From Opitutaceae bacterium (GTDB lineage: Bacteria > Verrucomicrobiota > Verrucomicrobiia > Opitutales > Opitutaceae), in the NCBI GenBank assembly GCA_019634615.1, contig JAHCAZ010000027.1:1-47102 (forward strand): a DNA stretch of 47,102 nucleotides, in the 5' to 3' direction. Under the pieces are notes generated by a model. That model was not told the DNA's origin, did not search any database, and saw only the letters and a list, made by a program, of their open reading frames with translations. The position numbers and the translations under genes were made by a program. Of the stretch, positions 1-7,907 are shown one piece after another. Each line of letters starts with the position of its first letter. The stretch's first letter is position 1.

Positions 1-158
1 GCGGCGAGCGCATAAAACGCCGCCAGCCCGGCGAACGCGTACGACCAGGCGACGTCAACGATCCCGTAATTGTCGATCCGCCGCGCGAGCAGATACACGA
101 GGGCAAAGGCCACGCAGAGGCCGAGCGAGGCGCAGAGAATCAGCATCCAGAGAGACAT
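1..158 (-). CDS. DUF1295 / steroid 5-alpha-reductase-like membrane protein (N-terminal fragment)
   Basis: The gene begins with ATG at 158 and runs off the left edge of the window, so only the first 52 or so residues are visible. They form a hydrophobic segment (MSLWMLILCASLGLCVAF) followed by the charged loop RRIDNYGIVDVAWS and a second hydrophobic stretch. The D-x-x-DVAW loop after the first membrane helix is typical of the DUF1295 family, a relative of steroid 5-alpha-reductases and isoprenylcysteine methyltransferases. In many bacteria DUF1295 genes sit beside Cfa-like methyltransferase, DUF1365 and FAD-oxidoreductase genes, exactly as here, which supports a role in modifying membrane lipids. 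The substrate is unknown. A long inverted repeat separates it from the upstream DUF2062 gene. Confidence 0.75.
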   Translation of the reverse strand, partial: MSLWMLILCASLGLCVAFALVYLLARRIDNYGIVDVAWSYAFAGLAAFYALA

Positions 159-176
159 GGGCAGGTTAATTTCTAG

Positions 177-350
177 CCACGGATTACACGGATTTCACGG
201 ATGGGTTAAGGGCGGATGAAGCATGGTTGGATGGCCACAGAAGGCGCATAAGGCACGATATCGGAATGCCTTGTCCTGTGCCTCTTGTGCCTTCTGTGGC
301 CATCCAGCCACGCCTCATCCGCCTGTCCGCCATCCGTGAAATCCGTGGTT
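177..350. repeat. Long imperfect inverted repeat, family A copy 1
   Basis: The outer arms are CCACGGATTACACGG... at 177-204 and the reverse complement ...AAATCCGTGG at 330-350. The inner arms are 230-256 and 278-304 and match at about 24 of 27 positions. The left arm is built of iterated 9-base words (CACGGATTA, CACGGATTT, CACGGATGG). It starts 7 bases beyond the stop codon of the minus-strand DUF2062 gene. A second copy with the same words lies at 4826-4978. No protein is encoded. It could be a REP/REPIN-like element or a strong transcript-end hairpin. Confidence 0.85.
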
Positions 351-356
351 CCATTT

Positions 357-866
357 TCAGTTCCGCAGCCGCACCCGCGCCCATCGGCGCATCACGGGCC
401 GCAACACGTAGTACACCACCGCAATCAACAGCGGCATCGTGAGCGCCCAGGCGGAAAAGGCGTGCACGCCGGCCCAACCGAAGCGCTGGAGGAACTCGCC
501 GAGGCTGGCCTCGCGGAAGACCCGCAGCACGTCCGCGACGGTGAAGCGGTCCGCACCGGCGCGCCAAAGCCACTCGCCGCCGCGGACGTAGGCCACGATC
601 ATGACCAGCTGCACCGGGCCGAGGATCTGGTTCAGCGTCTGCAGGATCGGCTGATTCATGCGCAGGCGAACGCCCACCACGAGGTTGAGCAGCGACGTGA
701 AACCGAGAAACGGAAACAGCGAGCATGCCGTGCCGACCGCGAGGGTGGCCGCGAGCTTGTCAGGCGTGACGCCCTGCGTGAGCTGCGCGACGAGAGGGTC
801 GACCACCCGGCGCGACCAGAAGCCGCGCCGAACCTCGTCCGGGGCGGTGACAGCGGCTGGGTTCAC
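357..866 (-). CDS. DUF2062 domain membrane protein
   Basis: 169 residues if translation starts at the GTG at 866, whose last two bases overlap the TGA of the upstream DUF1475 gene (GTGA overlap), implying translational coupling. The region from about residue 30 (QLTQGVTPDKLAATLAVGTA) through FPFLGFTSLLNLVVGVRLRMN matches the DUF2062 pattern: an amphipathic start, a Gly/Pro-rich hydrophobic hairpin, then NQPILQTLNQILGPVQLVMI and a C-terminal membrane helix. The family is often found beside lipid or polysaccharide enzymes; its biochemical role is not established. No ATG is available near the expected N-terminus, so the GTG start is preferred. Confidence 0.75.
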   Translation of the reverse strand: MNPAAVTAPDEVRRGFWSRRVVDPLVAQLTQGVTPDKLAATLAVGTACSLFPFLGFTSLLNLVVGVRLRMNQPILQTLNQILGPVQLVMIVAYVRGGEWLWRAGADRFTVADVLRVFREASLGEFLQRFGWAGVHAFSAWALTMPLLIAVVYYVLRPVMRRWARVRLRN

Positions 867-1279
867 GTGAAGAGCACGTTCTTGGCGCCGAGAAGGTAGA
901 TGGCGACGCCGAGGGCGACGAAGACGGCCGGCAGGCCGAGGCGGCCGGGTTCGCGCGTGGTGAAGATCCGCTCGAGCGAGCCATCCGCCGGCGCGCGGAA
1001 GAGCTGCACCAGCATGTAGGTCGCCATGGCGAAGTTGCCCCAGAGCATCACCGCCAGGAACCACAGCACGCGGGCGCCCGTGGATTGCTCCTTCCAGGCG
1101 AGCCAGACGTAGAACGTGAGGAAGGCGAAATACGCGTCGAACAGCGTGACCTGGAACCACGGGTTGCCGCACACCTCCGACGGGATGTCGAACAGTGCCT
1201 GCGCGAGGCTCGCGCGCACCGTGCCCCAAAGCATGACCGCCAGGATGAGGACGAAAAGGACGCGGAGGAGCCGGATCAT
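863..1279 (-). CDS. DUF1475 family membrane protein
   Basis: 138 residues, ATG at 1279, three bases after the stop of the Cfa-like gene. About four hydrophobic segments are visible: residues 5-22, 45-63, 72-92 and 113-135. The stretch GNPWFQVTLFDAYFAFLTFY followed by VWLAWKE is characteristic of DUF1475, a small bacterial membrane family of unknown function. Its position between the Cfa-like methyltransferase and DUF2062, with overlapping start and stop codons, places it in the same transcript. A role as membrane partner of the lipid-modifying enzymes is an inference from context only. Confidence 0.72.
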   Translation of the reverse strand: MIRLLRVLFVLILAVMLWGTVRASLAQALFDIPSEVCGNPWFQVTLFDAYFAFLTFYVWLAWKEQSTGARVLWFLAVMLWGNFAMATYMLVQLFRAPADGSLERIFTTREPGRLGLPAVFVALGVAIYLLGAKNVLFT

Positions 1280-1282
1280 ACG

Positions 1283-2572
1283 TCAAAGGGACAGGTTATT
1301 GGCGCGGGTGTAGCGGGCTTGCACGACGGAGATGTTGCGCAACGCGAAGGCCGCCTCGCAGTACGCGAGGTAGTAGTGCCACTTGCGGATGAACCGGTCG
1401 TCGAAGCCGAGCCGGCGCACGGCGTCGAGCTGGCGGAAAAAGCTCTCGCGCCAGACCCGCAGCGTGCGCGCATAGTCGTGGCCGAGGTCGTCGACGTGGT
1501 TCAGGACGAACCCGCCGGCGCGGCTCAGCTCGGTGTTCACGCGGTTGAGCGAGAGGAGCAGCGAGCCGGGGAAGATGTGCTTCTGGATGAAGTCCACGCC
1601 GCGGCGGAACTGGTCGTAGCGGTCGTCGGGGCAGGTGATGAACTGGAGGGCGGCGAGGCCCTCGGGTTTCAGGTTGCGCGCCACGGCCTGGCAGAAGTCC
1701 GGCAGGTAGCGGTGGCCGAGCGCTTCCATCATCTCGATCGAGACGACCTTGTCGAAGCTGCCCCGGAGGTCGCGGTAGTCACGCAGCTCGACCTGCACCC
1801 GATCAGCGAGTCCGGCGGCGGCGATGCGCTGCCGGGCCAGGTCGTGCTGCTGCTGCGAGATGGTGATCGTCGTGACGCGGCAGCCGTGGGTGCGCGCGGC
1901 ATGCAGGGCCCAGCCGCCCCAGCCCGAGCCGATCTCGAGCACATGGTCGGTCGCGCGCAGGCGGAGATGGCGACACAGGGCCTCGTTCTTCTCCCGCTGG
2001 GCCTCGGCGAGGGTGAGCGACGGGTGCGTCCACTTTGCCGCTGAGTACATCATGGACTCGTCGAGCCACAGCGCGAAGAACTCGTTCGAGAGGTCGTAGT
2101 GCTCGCGGATGTTGCGCTGCGCGCTCGCGCGCGAGTTTGGCCGCAGGAGGTGGCCGAGGCGGTTGGCGACGCGCAGCACGTTGAGCGCGAAATCCCGCGA
2201 ACGGCGCGAACCGGAAAGGGTCGGGGCATCCTCTACGTTGAGGATGAAGAAGGCGATGACCGCGGCGAGGTCGGGCGTGTCCCAGTCGCCGTCCATGAAC
2301 GCTTCGGCAAAGCCGATGTCACCGGCGAGCACGCACTTGCGGAAAAAAGCGGGCCGGCGCACGCGAATGGCGGCGTGCCCGGCGATGCCCGTGGGCAGCA
2401 CCGCATGAGCCGGCTCGGCCGCGCCGAACGTTGCGGTGCCGCCGCCGGGCAACTCGATGCGCAGGTGGCCGCGGCGCATGTCGGCGAATGATCCCAGCAC
2501 CTGGCGTTGCCAGAAGGTCGGGGTCGCCGGTGTTTCGGCGTCGGTCGAAAAGGTCGTGGTTTCCGGATTCAT
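1283..2572 (-). CDS. Cfa-like SAM-dependent fatty-acyl methyltransferase
   Basis: 429 residues, ATG at 2572 overlapping the DUF1365 stop (ATGA). The N-terminal 150 or so residues are the lipid-binding region of cyclopropane-fatty-acid synthase relatives. The SAM-binding loop VLEIGSGWGGWA begins at residue 211, and SIEMMEALGHRYL and IFPGSLL follow in family order. E. coli Cfa has YSCGYW at its bicarbonate site; here the motif is YSAAKW, with Ala178 replacing the Cys. That and the neighbours (DUF1365, FAD oxidoreductase, DUF1295) place it in the Cfa-like subgroup that includes methylases making methylated or furan fatty-acid precursors, rather than classical cyclopropane synthases. It acts on acyl chains of membrane phospholipids. 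The exact product is uncertain. Confidence 0.9.
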   Translation of the reverse strand: MNPETTTFSTDAETPATPTFWQRQVLGSFADMRRGHLRIELPGGGTATFGAAEPAHAVLPTGIAGHAAIRVRRPAFFRKCVLAGDIGFAEAFMDGDWDTPDLAAVIAFFILNVEDAPTLSGSRRSRDFALNVLRVANRLGHLLRPNSRASAQRNIREHYDLSNEFFALWLDESMMYSAAKWTHPSLTLAEAQREKNEALCRHLRLRATDHVLEIGSGWGGWALHAARTHGCRVTTITISQQQHDLARQRIAAAGLADRVQVELRDYRDLRGSFDKVVSIEMMEALGHRYLPDFCQAVARNLKPEGLAALQFITCPDDRYDQFRRGVDFIQKHIFPGSLLLSLNRVNTELSRAGGFVLNHVDDLGHDYARTLRVWRESFFRQLDAVRRLGFDDRFIRKWHYYLAYCEAAFALRNISVVQARYTRANNLSL

Positions 2573-3426
2573 GCGGCGGCGGTGGGCTTGGCGAGCGAGG
2601 CGTGCGGCCGATACAGGTCTCGCTGGTCGGCGGCGCGGGCGGCCTTCGGGTACCACCTAATGCGCCTGATCCAGAGAATCAAGGCGTGCCAGTGGATCAG
2701 CGTGATGATGCGCAGCGTGAGCAGGGGATATTTGGCCGTGTACCACGCGAGACGTGCACCGGTGAGCTCGCGCCGCGGGCCCGTGAGCGTGCTCGTCAGC
2801 GTCCGGGTGGCGCCCGTGTAATCGTCGATCTGGATCGCCAGCCGCTCGCCGGGCGGGCGGAGGATGAAGTCAAAGGCCACGTCGACGTCGGAGAACGGCG
2901 ACACGTAGAACTGCTTGGGCACGCGCAGCCGAAAGGCGCCGTCGCGCAGGCGATCGGCGCCGAGGAAATAGGGTTTCACCTCGCGAAACGTATTCGTCAC
3001 TTCCGCCAGCGCCGCGACGCAGGTGCCCGCGCGGTCGTAGCAGAAATAGAACGACACCGGATTGAACAGATAGCCGCCCACCCGCGGCAGCGTGACCAGC
3101 ACGACGCGCCCCCCCGCCAGGTCCACGCCGCGCGCCGCCAGGTATGAAACCACCCGGGCCTTCAGCCCCGAGGCTTTGTCACGTAATGCGTGACAAAGGG
3201 TGGGAGCGGCGGGGGCGGGGTGCAGGGGCTCGGTGACGGGGAAGTAGTCGCGGTCGCGGAAGGAGTAGAGGTTGGGGCGGTTGTGCGAGAACCACGGGAG
3301 GTGGCGGTGCAGGTCCGACAGCTCGTCGAGGTCGATGGCGAACAGGAAGATGCGGTAGAGGAAGCGGTGCGCCTTGGGGGCGAACCGGGCGTGCATCACG
3401 TGGCACTCGTACAGGCAGGAACGCAT
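2569..3426 (-). CDS. DUF1365 family protein
   Basis: 285 residues, ATG at 3426, starting 5 bases after the FAD-oxidoreductase stop and sharing an ATGA overlap with the Cfa-like gene. Diagnostic DUF1365 segments are LYECHVMHARFAPKAHRFLY near the N-terminus, FNPVSFYFC at residues 121-129, EVTNTFRE and the YVSPF motif. The family has no settled enzymatic function but almost always accompanies Cfa-like methyltransferase and FAD-oxidoreductase genes. The C-terminal third contains a hydrophobic segment (LLTLRIITLIHWHALILWI), suggesting membrane association. Function is inferred only from operon context: conversion or handling of unsaturated fatty acyl chains. Confidence 0.85.
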   Translation of the reverse strand: MRSCLYECHVMHARFAPKAHRFLYRIFLFAIDLDELSDLHRHLPWFSHNRPNLYSFRDRDYFPVTEPLHPAPAAPTLCHALRDKASGLKARVVSYLAARGVDLAGGRVVLVTLPRVGGYLFNPVSFYFCYDRAGTCVAALAEVTNTFREVKPYFLGADRLRDGAFRLRVPKQFYVSPFSDVDVAFDFILRPPGERLAIQIDDYTGATRTLTSTLTGPRRELTGARLAWYTAKYPLLTLRIITLIHWHALILWIRRIRWYPKAARAADQRDLYRPHASLAKPTAAA

Positions 3427-3431
3427 GCAGG

Positions 3432-4745
3432 TCAGGCGACGGCCTGGACGGAGTCGGCCGGCTCCATCCAGAGTTCGCGGTCGTGCAGGAGACGGGCGAG
3501 GTTCAGGGCCGACAGCAGGCCGTCCTCGTGGAAGCCATAGCGGGTCCAGGCGCCGCAGAAGTACGTCTCGGTCGTGCCAACCGCGGCCGCGTTCAGGGCG
3601 GGGACCTCCGCCTGGGCGCGCAGGGCGCCGAGGGTGAAGCGCGGGTGGCGGTACTGGATCGTGCGCAGGACTTTCTTCGGGTCGATCTGCTCCGGGCGCT
3701 CGATCGAGACGAAGTAGTTCTCGCGGTCGGAGACGCCCTGCAGGGAGTTCATCCAGTAATGCGTGGCGGCCGAGACGCGGCCGGAGGCGTCACGATTGAC
3801 CTCGTAGTTCCAGCTCGACCAGGCGAGGCGCGTGCGCGGCATGACGGACGCGTCGGTGTGCACCGTCGCGACGTTGGGCTGGTAGCGAACCTCGCCGAGC
3901 ACGCGGGCCTCGTCGGCCGTGGGCCGGTCGAGCAGCTGCAGGGCCTGGTCGCCGTGGCAGGCGAGGATGACGCGGTCGAAGGTCTCGGACTCGCCGGCCG
4001 TGGTATGGACGATCACGCCGCGGCCCGTGCGCTCGATGCGCTGCACGGTGGTGCCGAGGCGGATGCGGTCGCGCCAGGGGGCGGTGAGGCGGCGGACATA
4101 CTCGCGGGCACCGCCGTCGACCGTCCACCATGGGTGCTGGGTATGGAGACCGAGGAAACCGTGGTTGTGGAAAAACCGCAGGAGCTTCGCGGCCGGAAAC
4201 TCGAGCATGAGGTCGGGCGGCGTGCTCCACACGGCCGAGCTCATGGGCGTGAGATAGAGGTTGAGGAAGTCCTCGCCGTAGCCGCGGCGGCGGACGTATT
4301 CGCCGAGGGTGATCTCGCGCGTGGCGGGATCGGACAGGGCGGCGACGGCCTCGGCGTTGAAGCGGTTGATCGCCAGCAGCATCCGGTAGAAACGCGGACG
4401 CAGCAGATTGCGGCGCTGGGCGAAGAGGTGATTGAGCGAGGAGCCGGCGAACTCGAGTCCGGTGTCGGCGTGCCGCACGCTGAACGACATCGAGGTGGGC
4501 TTGATCGGCACCTGGAGCTCGGCGAACAGGCGCGTCAGCAGCGGGTAGGTAACCTTGTTGAACACCATGAACCCCGTGTCGACCGGGAGTTGCCGGTGCG
4601 TGCCCGGCTCAGGGACGGTGACGGTGTTGGTGTGGCCGCCGACGTAGAGGTTTTGCTCGAACAGCGCGATATTGCACTCGTGGCGCAGGAAGTGGGCGCA
4701 GCCGAGGCCGGAGATGCCGGTGCCGATGATGGCGGTCTTGGTCAT
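3432..4745 (-). CDS. FAD/NAD(P)-dependent oxidoreductase (amine-oxidase fold)
   Basis: 437 residues from the ATG at 4745. That start puts the dinucleotide-binding motif GTGISGLG at residues 8-15, as usual for this family. An in-frame ATG at 4766 would add seven residues; neither start has a clear ribosome-binding site. The second FAD-contact segment, LYVGGHTNTV, follows near residue 38, then PVDTGFMVFN. The C-terminal FAD-binding part includes YFCGAWTRYGFHEDGLLSA, close to the 'CGSY.GYGFHEDG' pattern of the oxidoreductases that travel with DUF1365 and Cfa-like genes. Probable role: oxidation or desaturation of a methylated acyl chain. It is first in a tightly coupled run of five genes. Confidence 0.88.
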   Translation of the reverse strand: MTKTAIIGTGISGLGCAHFLRHECNIALFEQNLYVGGHTNTVTVPEPGTHRQLPVDTGFMVFNKVTYPLLTRLFAELQVPIKPTSMSFSVRHADTGLEFAGSSLNHLFAQRRNLLRPRFYRMLLAINRFNAEAVAALSDPATREITLGEYVRRRGYGEDFLNLYLTPMSSAVWSTPPDLMLEFPAAKLLRFFHNHGFLGLHTQHPWWTVDGGAREYVRRLTAPWRDRIRLGTTVQRIERTGRGVIVHTTAGESETFDRVILACHGDQALQLLDRPTADEARVLGEVRYQPNVATVHTDASVMPRTRLAWSSWNYEVNRDASGRVSAATHYWMNSLQGVSDRENYFVSIERPEQIDPKKVLRTIQYRHPRFTLGALRAQAEVPALNAAAVGTTETYFCGAWTRYGFHEDGLLSALNLARLLHDRELWMEPADSVQAVA

Positions 4746-4825
4746 GGGGATTTTCAGGATGCCCATGACTACGCGCGGGATGCGCGTTTGGATTCATGTC
4801 CGATGCGCGACCGTGGGATTTTTGA

Positions 4826-4978
4826 CCACGGATTACACGGATGGCACGGATTGGAGCCCTAACGATGGCCACAAAAGGCACAAGAGGCGCAGAAATATAC
4901 CGAATCCGAAGTTCTGCGCCTCTTGTGCCTCTGGTGGCTATCCAGCCACGCTCAACCGTCAAATCCGTGCTGAGAACC
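4826..4978. repeat. Long imperfect inverted repeat, family A copy 2
   Basis: The inner arms at 4864-4894 and 4912-4942 match at 28 of 31 positions. The outer left arm (4826-4852) again contains CCACGGATTACACGG and CACGGAT words. Arm sequence (GATGGCCACA.AAGGC.CA..AGGC) is shared with the copy at 177-350, so the two form one dispersed family. It begins 4 bases beyond the stop codon of the desaturase gene and separates that gene from the FAD oxidoreductase. No coding potential is apparent. Confidence 0.85.
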
Positions 4979-4981
4979 AGC

Positions 4982-6166
4982 TCAGATTACGGGCGGTTTC
5001 GGCGGGTTGAGTTCGTGGGCGAGCTCGGTGACGTCCTTGTGGATCGCTGGGTCGTCGGCCTTCTTGGGCAGGGTGGCCTGGGCGGCGGAGGCGGTGGCCA
5101 CGGCGATGGCCGCGGCGGCGGGGACGACGCGCTTCAGGGACGAGTGCGAGATCTCGGGGTGCAGGGCGGCGGCACGGCGGGCGGCCTCGACCGAGGCGGC
5201 GTGGTCGGCGCGGGCGCCTTCCGCGAGGACGGATTCCGGCACGGGCTTCAGGCCCCAGATGAAGCCGACGGCGGCGAGCAGGCGCAGGCCGTAGTAGGTC
5301 GGGTCAATTTCCCACCAATAGAAACCATTGCGCGTGGACGACTGGTAGCGGTGGTGGTTGTTGTGCCAGCCCTCGCCGAGCGTGATGAAGGCGAGGATCG
5401 CGCTGTTGCGTGAGTCGTCGTCGGTCTTGAAACGGCGGCGGCCCATGAGGTGGGCCATGGAGTTGATGCAGCCCGTGCCGTGGAAGAGGAACGTGGTGCT
5501 GATGAAGAAGCCCCAGACCAGCATCTGCCAGCCGTTGGTGCCGAGACCGGGGGCGAAGCGCTCGAGGACGGCGCCGAGGCCGAAGAGGGAGACGGCGAAG
5601 AGGACGGGCACGACGAGGTCGAAGCGGTTGAGCCAGACGAGCTCGGGGTACTTGGCGAGGTCCTTGATCTTGGAGTAATCCGTCGGGAAATTGCGCCGGC
5701 TCGTGATCCAGCCGATGTGCGACCACCAGAAGCCGTGGACGTGCGGCGAGTGAGCGTCCTCGGGTCCGTCGCTGTGCAGGTGGTGGTGGCGGTGATGGTA
5801 GGCCCACCAGAGCGAGCCGCGCTGGACGGTCGTGCCGGCGAACACGGCGAGGAGGAACTGGCCGAAGCGCGAGGTGCTGTAGGTTTTGTGCGAGAAATAG
5901 CGGTGGTGGATGCCCGTCACCGCGAACATGCGGATGAAGTACAGGGCGACCGCGGTCCAGACGGCGAAGGCGCTGGCGCCGGTCCAGATCACGCCGAGGC
6001 AGCCGGCATGCAGGAAGACGAAGGGCATGACGCGTACCCAATCGACGCGATCGGGCTCGGCCCGCATCTTTTCGGCCCCCTCGGGGCAATAATCGGAATC
6101 AATCCACTGCACGAGGGCGGTGGCGGCGCGGCGGAAAGGCGAGACGGCAGGACGGGAATCAGACAT
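4982..6166 (-). CDS. Acyl-CoA (stearoyl/delta-9 type) fatty acid desaturase
   Basis: 394 residues, ATG at 6166. All three histidine boxes of the membrane desaturase family are present: HHRYFSH at residues 87-93, HHRHHH from residue 124, and HNNHH at 268-272. Hydrophobic segments lie between them. An oxygen-dependent di-iron enzyme that introduces a cis double bond into saturated acyl chains is expected, with action at the membrane. The C-terminal 80 or so residues are Ala/Pro-rich and lie beyond the conserved core. Desaturation would supply the substrate for the downstream Cfa-like methyltransferase, which fits a common pathway. An inverted repeat follows directly. It is divergent from the UMF1 transporter. 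Confidence 0.93.
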   Translation of the reverse strand: MSDSRPAVSPFRRAATALVQWIDSDYCPEGAEKMRAEPDRVDWVRVMPFVFLHAGCLGVIWTGASAFAVWTAVALYFIRMFAVTGIHHRYFSHKTYSTSRFGQFLLAVFAGTTVQRGSLWWAYHHRHHHLHSDGPEDAHSPHVHGFWWSHIGWITSRRNFPTDYSKIKDLAKYPELVWLNRFDLVVPVLFAVSLFGLGAVLERFAPGLGTNGWQMLVWGFFISTTFLFHGTGCINSMAHLMGRRRFKTDDDSRNSAILAFITLGEGWHNNHHRYQSSTRNGFYWWEIDPTYYGLRLLAAVGFIWGLKPVPESVLAEGARADHAASVEAARRAAALHPEISHSSLKRVVPAAAAIAVATASAAQATLPKKADDPAIHKDVTELAHELNPPKPPVI

Positions 6167-6312
6167 GGAAAACGGCCCACCACGATCGGGACGACACCGC
6201 GAAGGGCAAGCGGAGTTTGCGGCCTGGGGAAGCTTTTTTAACTACGGATTGCCCTTCGGGCGCGACCGGGCTTGGCTGCGCGGCCGTGAGCGAACCCCGC
6301 GCCAACTCGTGG

Positions 6313-7557
6313 ATGCCGCCCCGCCGCCGGGAGATCTTCGGCTGGTGCTGCTTCGACTTCGCGAACTCAGCGTTCACCACGATCATCATCACGGTCGTGG
6401 GTGCCCCGTATTTCATGGCCGCGATCGCGGAGGGCGACCCGCGCGGGCCGGGCTGGTGGGGCACGGCGCTCGCGGCGTCGCAGGCGGCCGTGATCGTGCT
6501 GTCGCCGCTGCTCGGGGCGCTGGCCGACGTGCGCGCGGCGAAGAAGCGGTTCCTGATGATCTCCGCGCTGGTGTGCGGCACGGCCACGTTGGCGCTTTAT
6601 TTTGCCGGGCCGGGCGACGTGATGCTCGCGCTGGGCCTCGTGATCGTGGCGAACCTGGCGTTTTCGCTCGGCGAGAATTTCTGCGCGAGCTTCCTTCCCG
6701 AAATCAGCCGATCCGACAATGTCGGCCGCATCTCGAGCTACGGCTGGGCTTTCGGCTACCTGGGCGGGCTGCTCAGCCTCGTGCTCGCGCTGGTCATCAT
6801 CAAGAGCGGGGAGGGGCGGGTGGCGTGGACGCTGGTGATGACGGGCGTGTTTTTCCTCGTGGGCAGCCTGCCGACGCTGCTGCTGCGCGAGCGGGCGCGG
6901 CCGCGGTCGCTCGCGCCGGGCGAGACGTGGGTGGGCCTCGGCTGGCGCCAGCTGGTGCGCATGCGGCAGGAGTTGCCGCAGCACCGCTCGCTCGGGATCT
7001 TTTTCCTCGCGCTCACGCTTTACCTCGCCGGGCTCGCGGCGGTCGTGGCCTTTGCCGGCGCGTATGCGATGACGGAGCTGGGCATGACCCAAAGCGAGGT
7101 CATCGCGCTGTTCGCGGTGCTGCAGCTTGCCGGCATCGCCGGTGCCTATGGCTTCGGTGTGCTCCAAGACCGCATCGGCGCGAAGCCAGCGCTTGGGTGG
7201 TCGCTGGTTCTCTGGATCATCGTCTGCGGGTGGGCGGCATTATGCACGACGAAGCGTGAATTCTACGTGATCGGCGTTCTGGCCGGCGCGGCGATGGGAT
7301 CACTGCAATCGTCGGGCCGGGCCGTCGTGGCGCTGCTGTCACCGGCTGGGCGTTCGGGCGAGTTCTTCGGCTACTGGGGGTTCTTCGGCAAACTCGCGGC
7401 CGTCATCGGACAAATGGTCTTCGGCTGGGTCGCGAGTGCCGGCGGATATCGCCTGGCCATCGCCTGCAACGCCGGGTTTTTCGTGGCCGGGTTGCTGATC
7501 GTGCTCTGCTTGCGGATCGACCGGCATCGCGATGATGCGCATCCGATCGCGGCGTAA
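6313..7557 (+). CDS. MFS transporter, UMF1/Atg22-like
   Basis: 414 residues from the ATG at 6313. The open frame extends upstream to a GTG at 6286 and a TTG at 6217, and none has a convincing ribosome-binding site, so the N-terminus is uncertain. ATG 6313 puts the family signature FGWCCFDFANSAFTT within the first 25 residues, as in UMF1 proteins. About twelve hydrophobic segments are visible, with the loop ADVRAAKKRFL between helices 2 and 3 matching the MFS motif A position. Other UMF1 landmarks are SLGENFCASFLPEIS and RISSYGWAFGYLGG. The substrate cannot be told from sequence. It is divergent from the desaturase and no partner genes follow. Confidence 0.88.
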   Translation: MPPRRREIFGWCCFDFANSAFTTIIITVVGAPYFMAAIAEGDPRGPGWWGTALAASQAAVIVLSPLLGALADVRAAKKRFLMISALVCGTATLALYFAGPGDVMLALGLVIVANLAFSLGENFCASFLPEISRSDNVGRISSYGWAFGYLGGLLSLVLALVIIKSGEGRVAWTLVMTGVFFLVGSLPTLLLRERARPRSLAPGETWVGLGWRQLVRMRQELPQHRSLGIFFLALTLYLAGLAAVVAFAGAYAMTELGMTQSEVIALFAVLQLAGIAGAYGFGVLQDRIGAKPALGWSLVLWIIVCGWAALCTTKREFYVIGVLAGAAMGSLQSSGRAVVALLSPAGRSGEFFGYWGFFGKLAAVIGQMVFGWVASAGGYRLAIACNAGFFVAGLLIVLCLRIDRHRDDAHPIAA

Positions 7558-7832
7558 ACCAGCTCCCACCCTAAGATGTTCACTTTCAACCGTTCAGGCT
7601 GGATCCGTCCCATCCGTGCACGGTCAGTCGGGCTGGTGACCGCCGCCCGGGGAATCCGGGTCGGTAGCCACGAGCGCGCTCAGCAGCACGAGGATGACGA
7701 CAGTGATCAGCATGGTTGGTGTTGGTAGTCGGAAACGGTCTGTAACGCAGAGATTGGAGCAAGTTCCAAACCATTTTCGACAGCCTGAATACGCAGGGAT
7801 GCGTAGAAAGTTACAGGAAAGACCGTGCAGAA
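7558..7832. other. Intergenic region between convergent genes
   Basis: Together with the following inverted repeat this makes a 346-base gap between the UMF1 transporter end and the SDR stop. It holds a possible 29-residue minus-strand peptide (7624-7713) and otherwise nothing I can assign. The segment 7780-7840 is less G+C rich than its surroundings. Confidence 0.5.
7624..7713 (-). CDS. Possible small membrane peptide (29 aa)
   Basis: ATG at 7713. The peptide MLITVVILVLLSALVATDPD followed by a short polar tail would be a single membrane helix. The upstream sequence has no clear Shine-Dalgarno element and there is no conserved motif. It lies alone in an intergenic gap. Its hydrophobic N-terminus is the only support, and a random short frame is equally possible. 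Confidence 0.2.
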   Translation of the reverse strand: MLITVVILVLLSALVATDPDSPGGGHQPD

Positions 7833-7907
7833 GTGAAAATGTGGAAATCAGGAAAGCTGGACCTGCAGTCAGCGGGCTTTCCCTGAGTTCCTGATTTCCA
7901 CATTCAC
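7833..7907. repeat. Inverted repeat overlapping the SDR stop codon
   Basis: The left arm at 7833-7854 and right arm at 7888-7907 are complementary over 20 bases, apart from two extra A residues in the left arm (core TGTGGAAATCAGGAA). The right arm contains the TGA of the minus-strand SDR gene (7904-7906). The structure would form a stable hairpin at the 3' end of the M24-enolase-SDR transcript. Confidence 0.8.

Noticed and set aside
3483..4862. Plus-strand open frame of 459 codons
   Set aside because: Antisense to the FAD oxidoreductase, no recognisable motif.
7665..7685. GTAGCCACGAGCG word resembling the arm at 38174
   Set aside because: A single half-arm without an inverted partner; likely chance.
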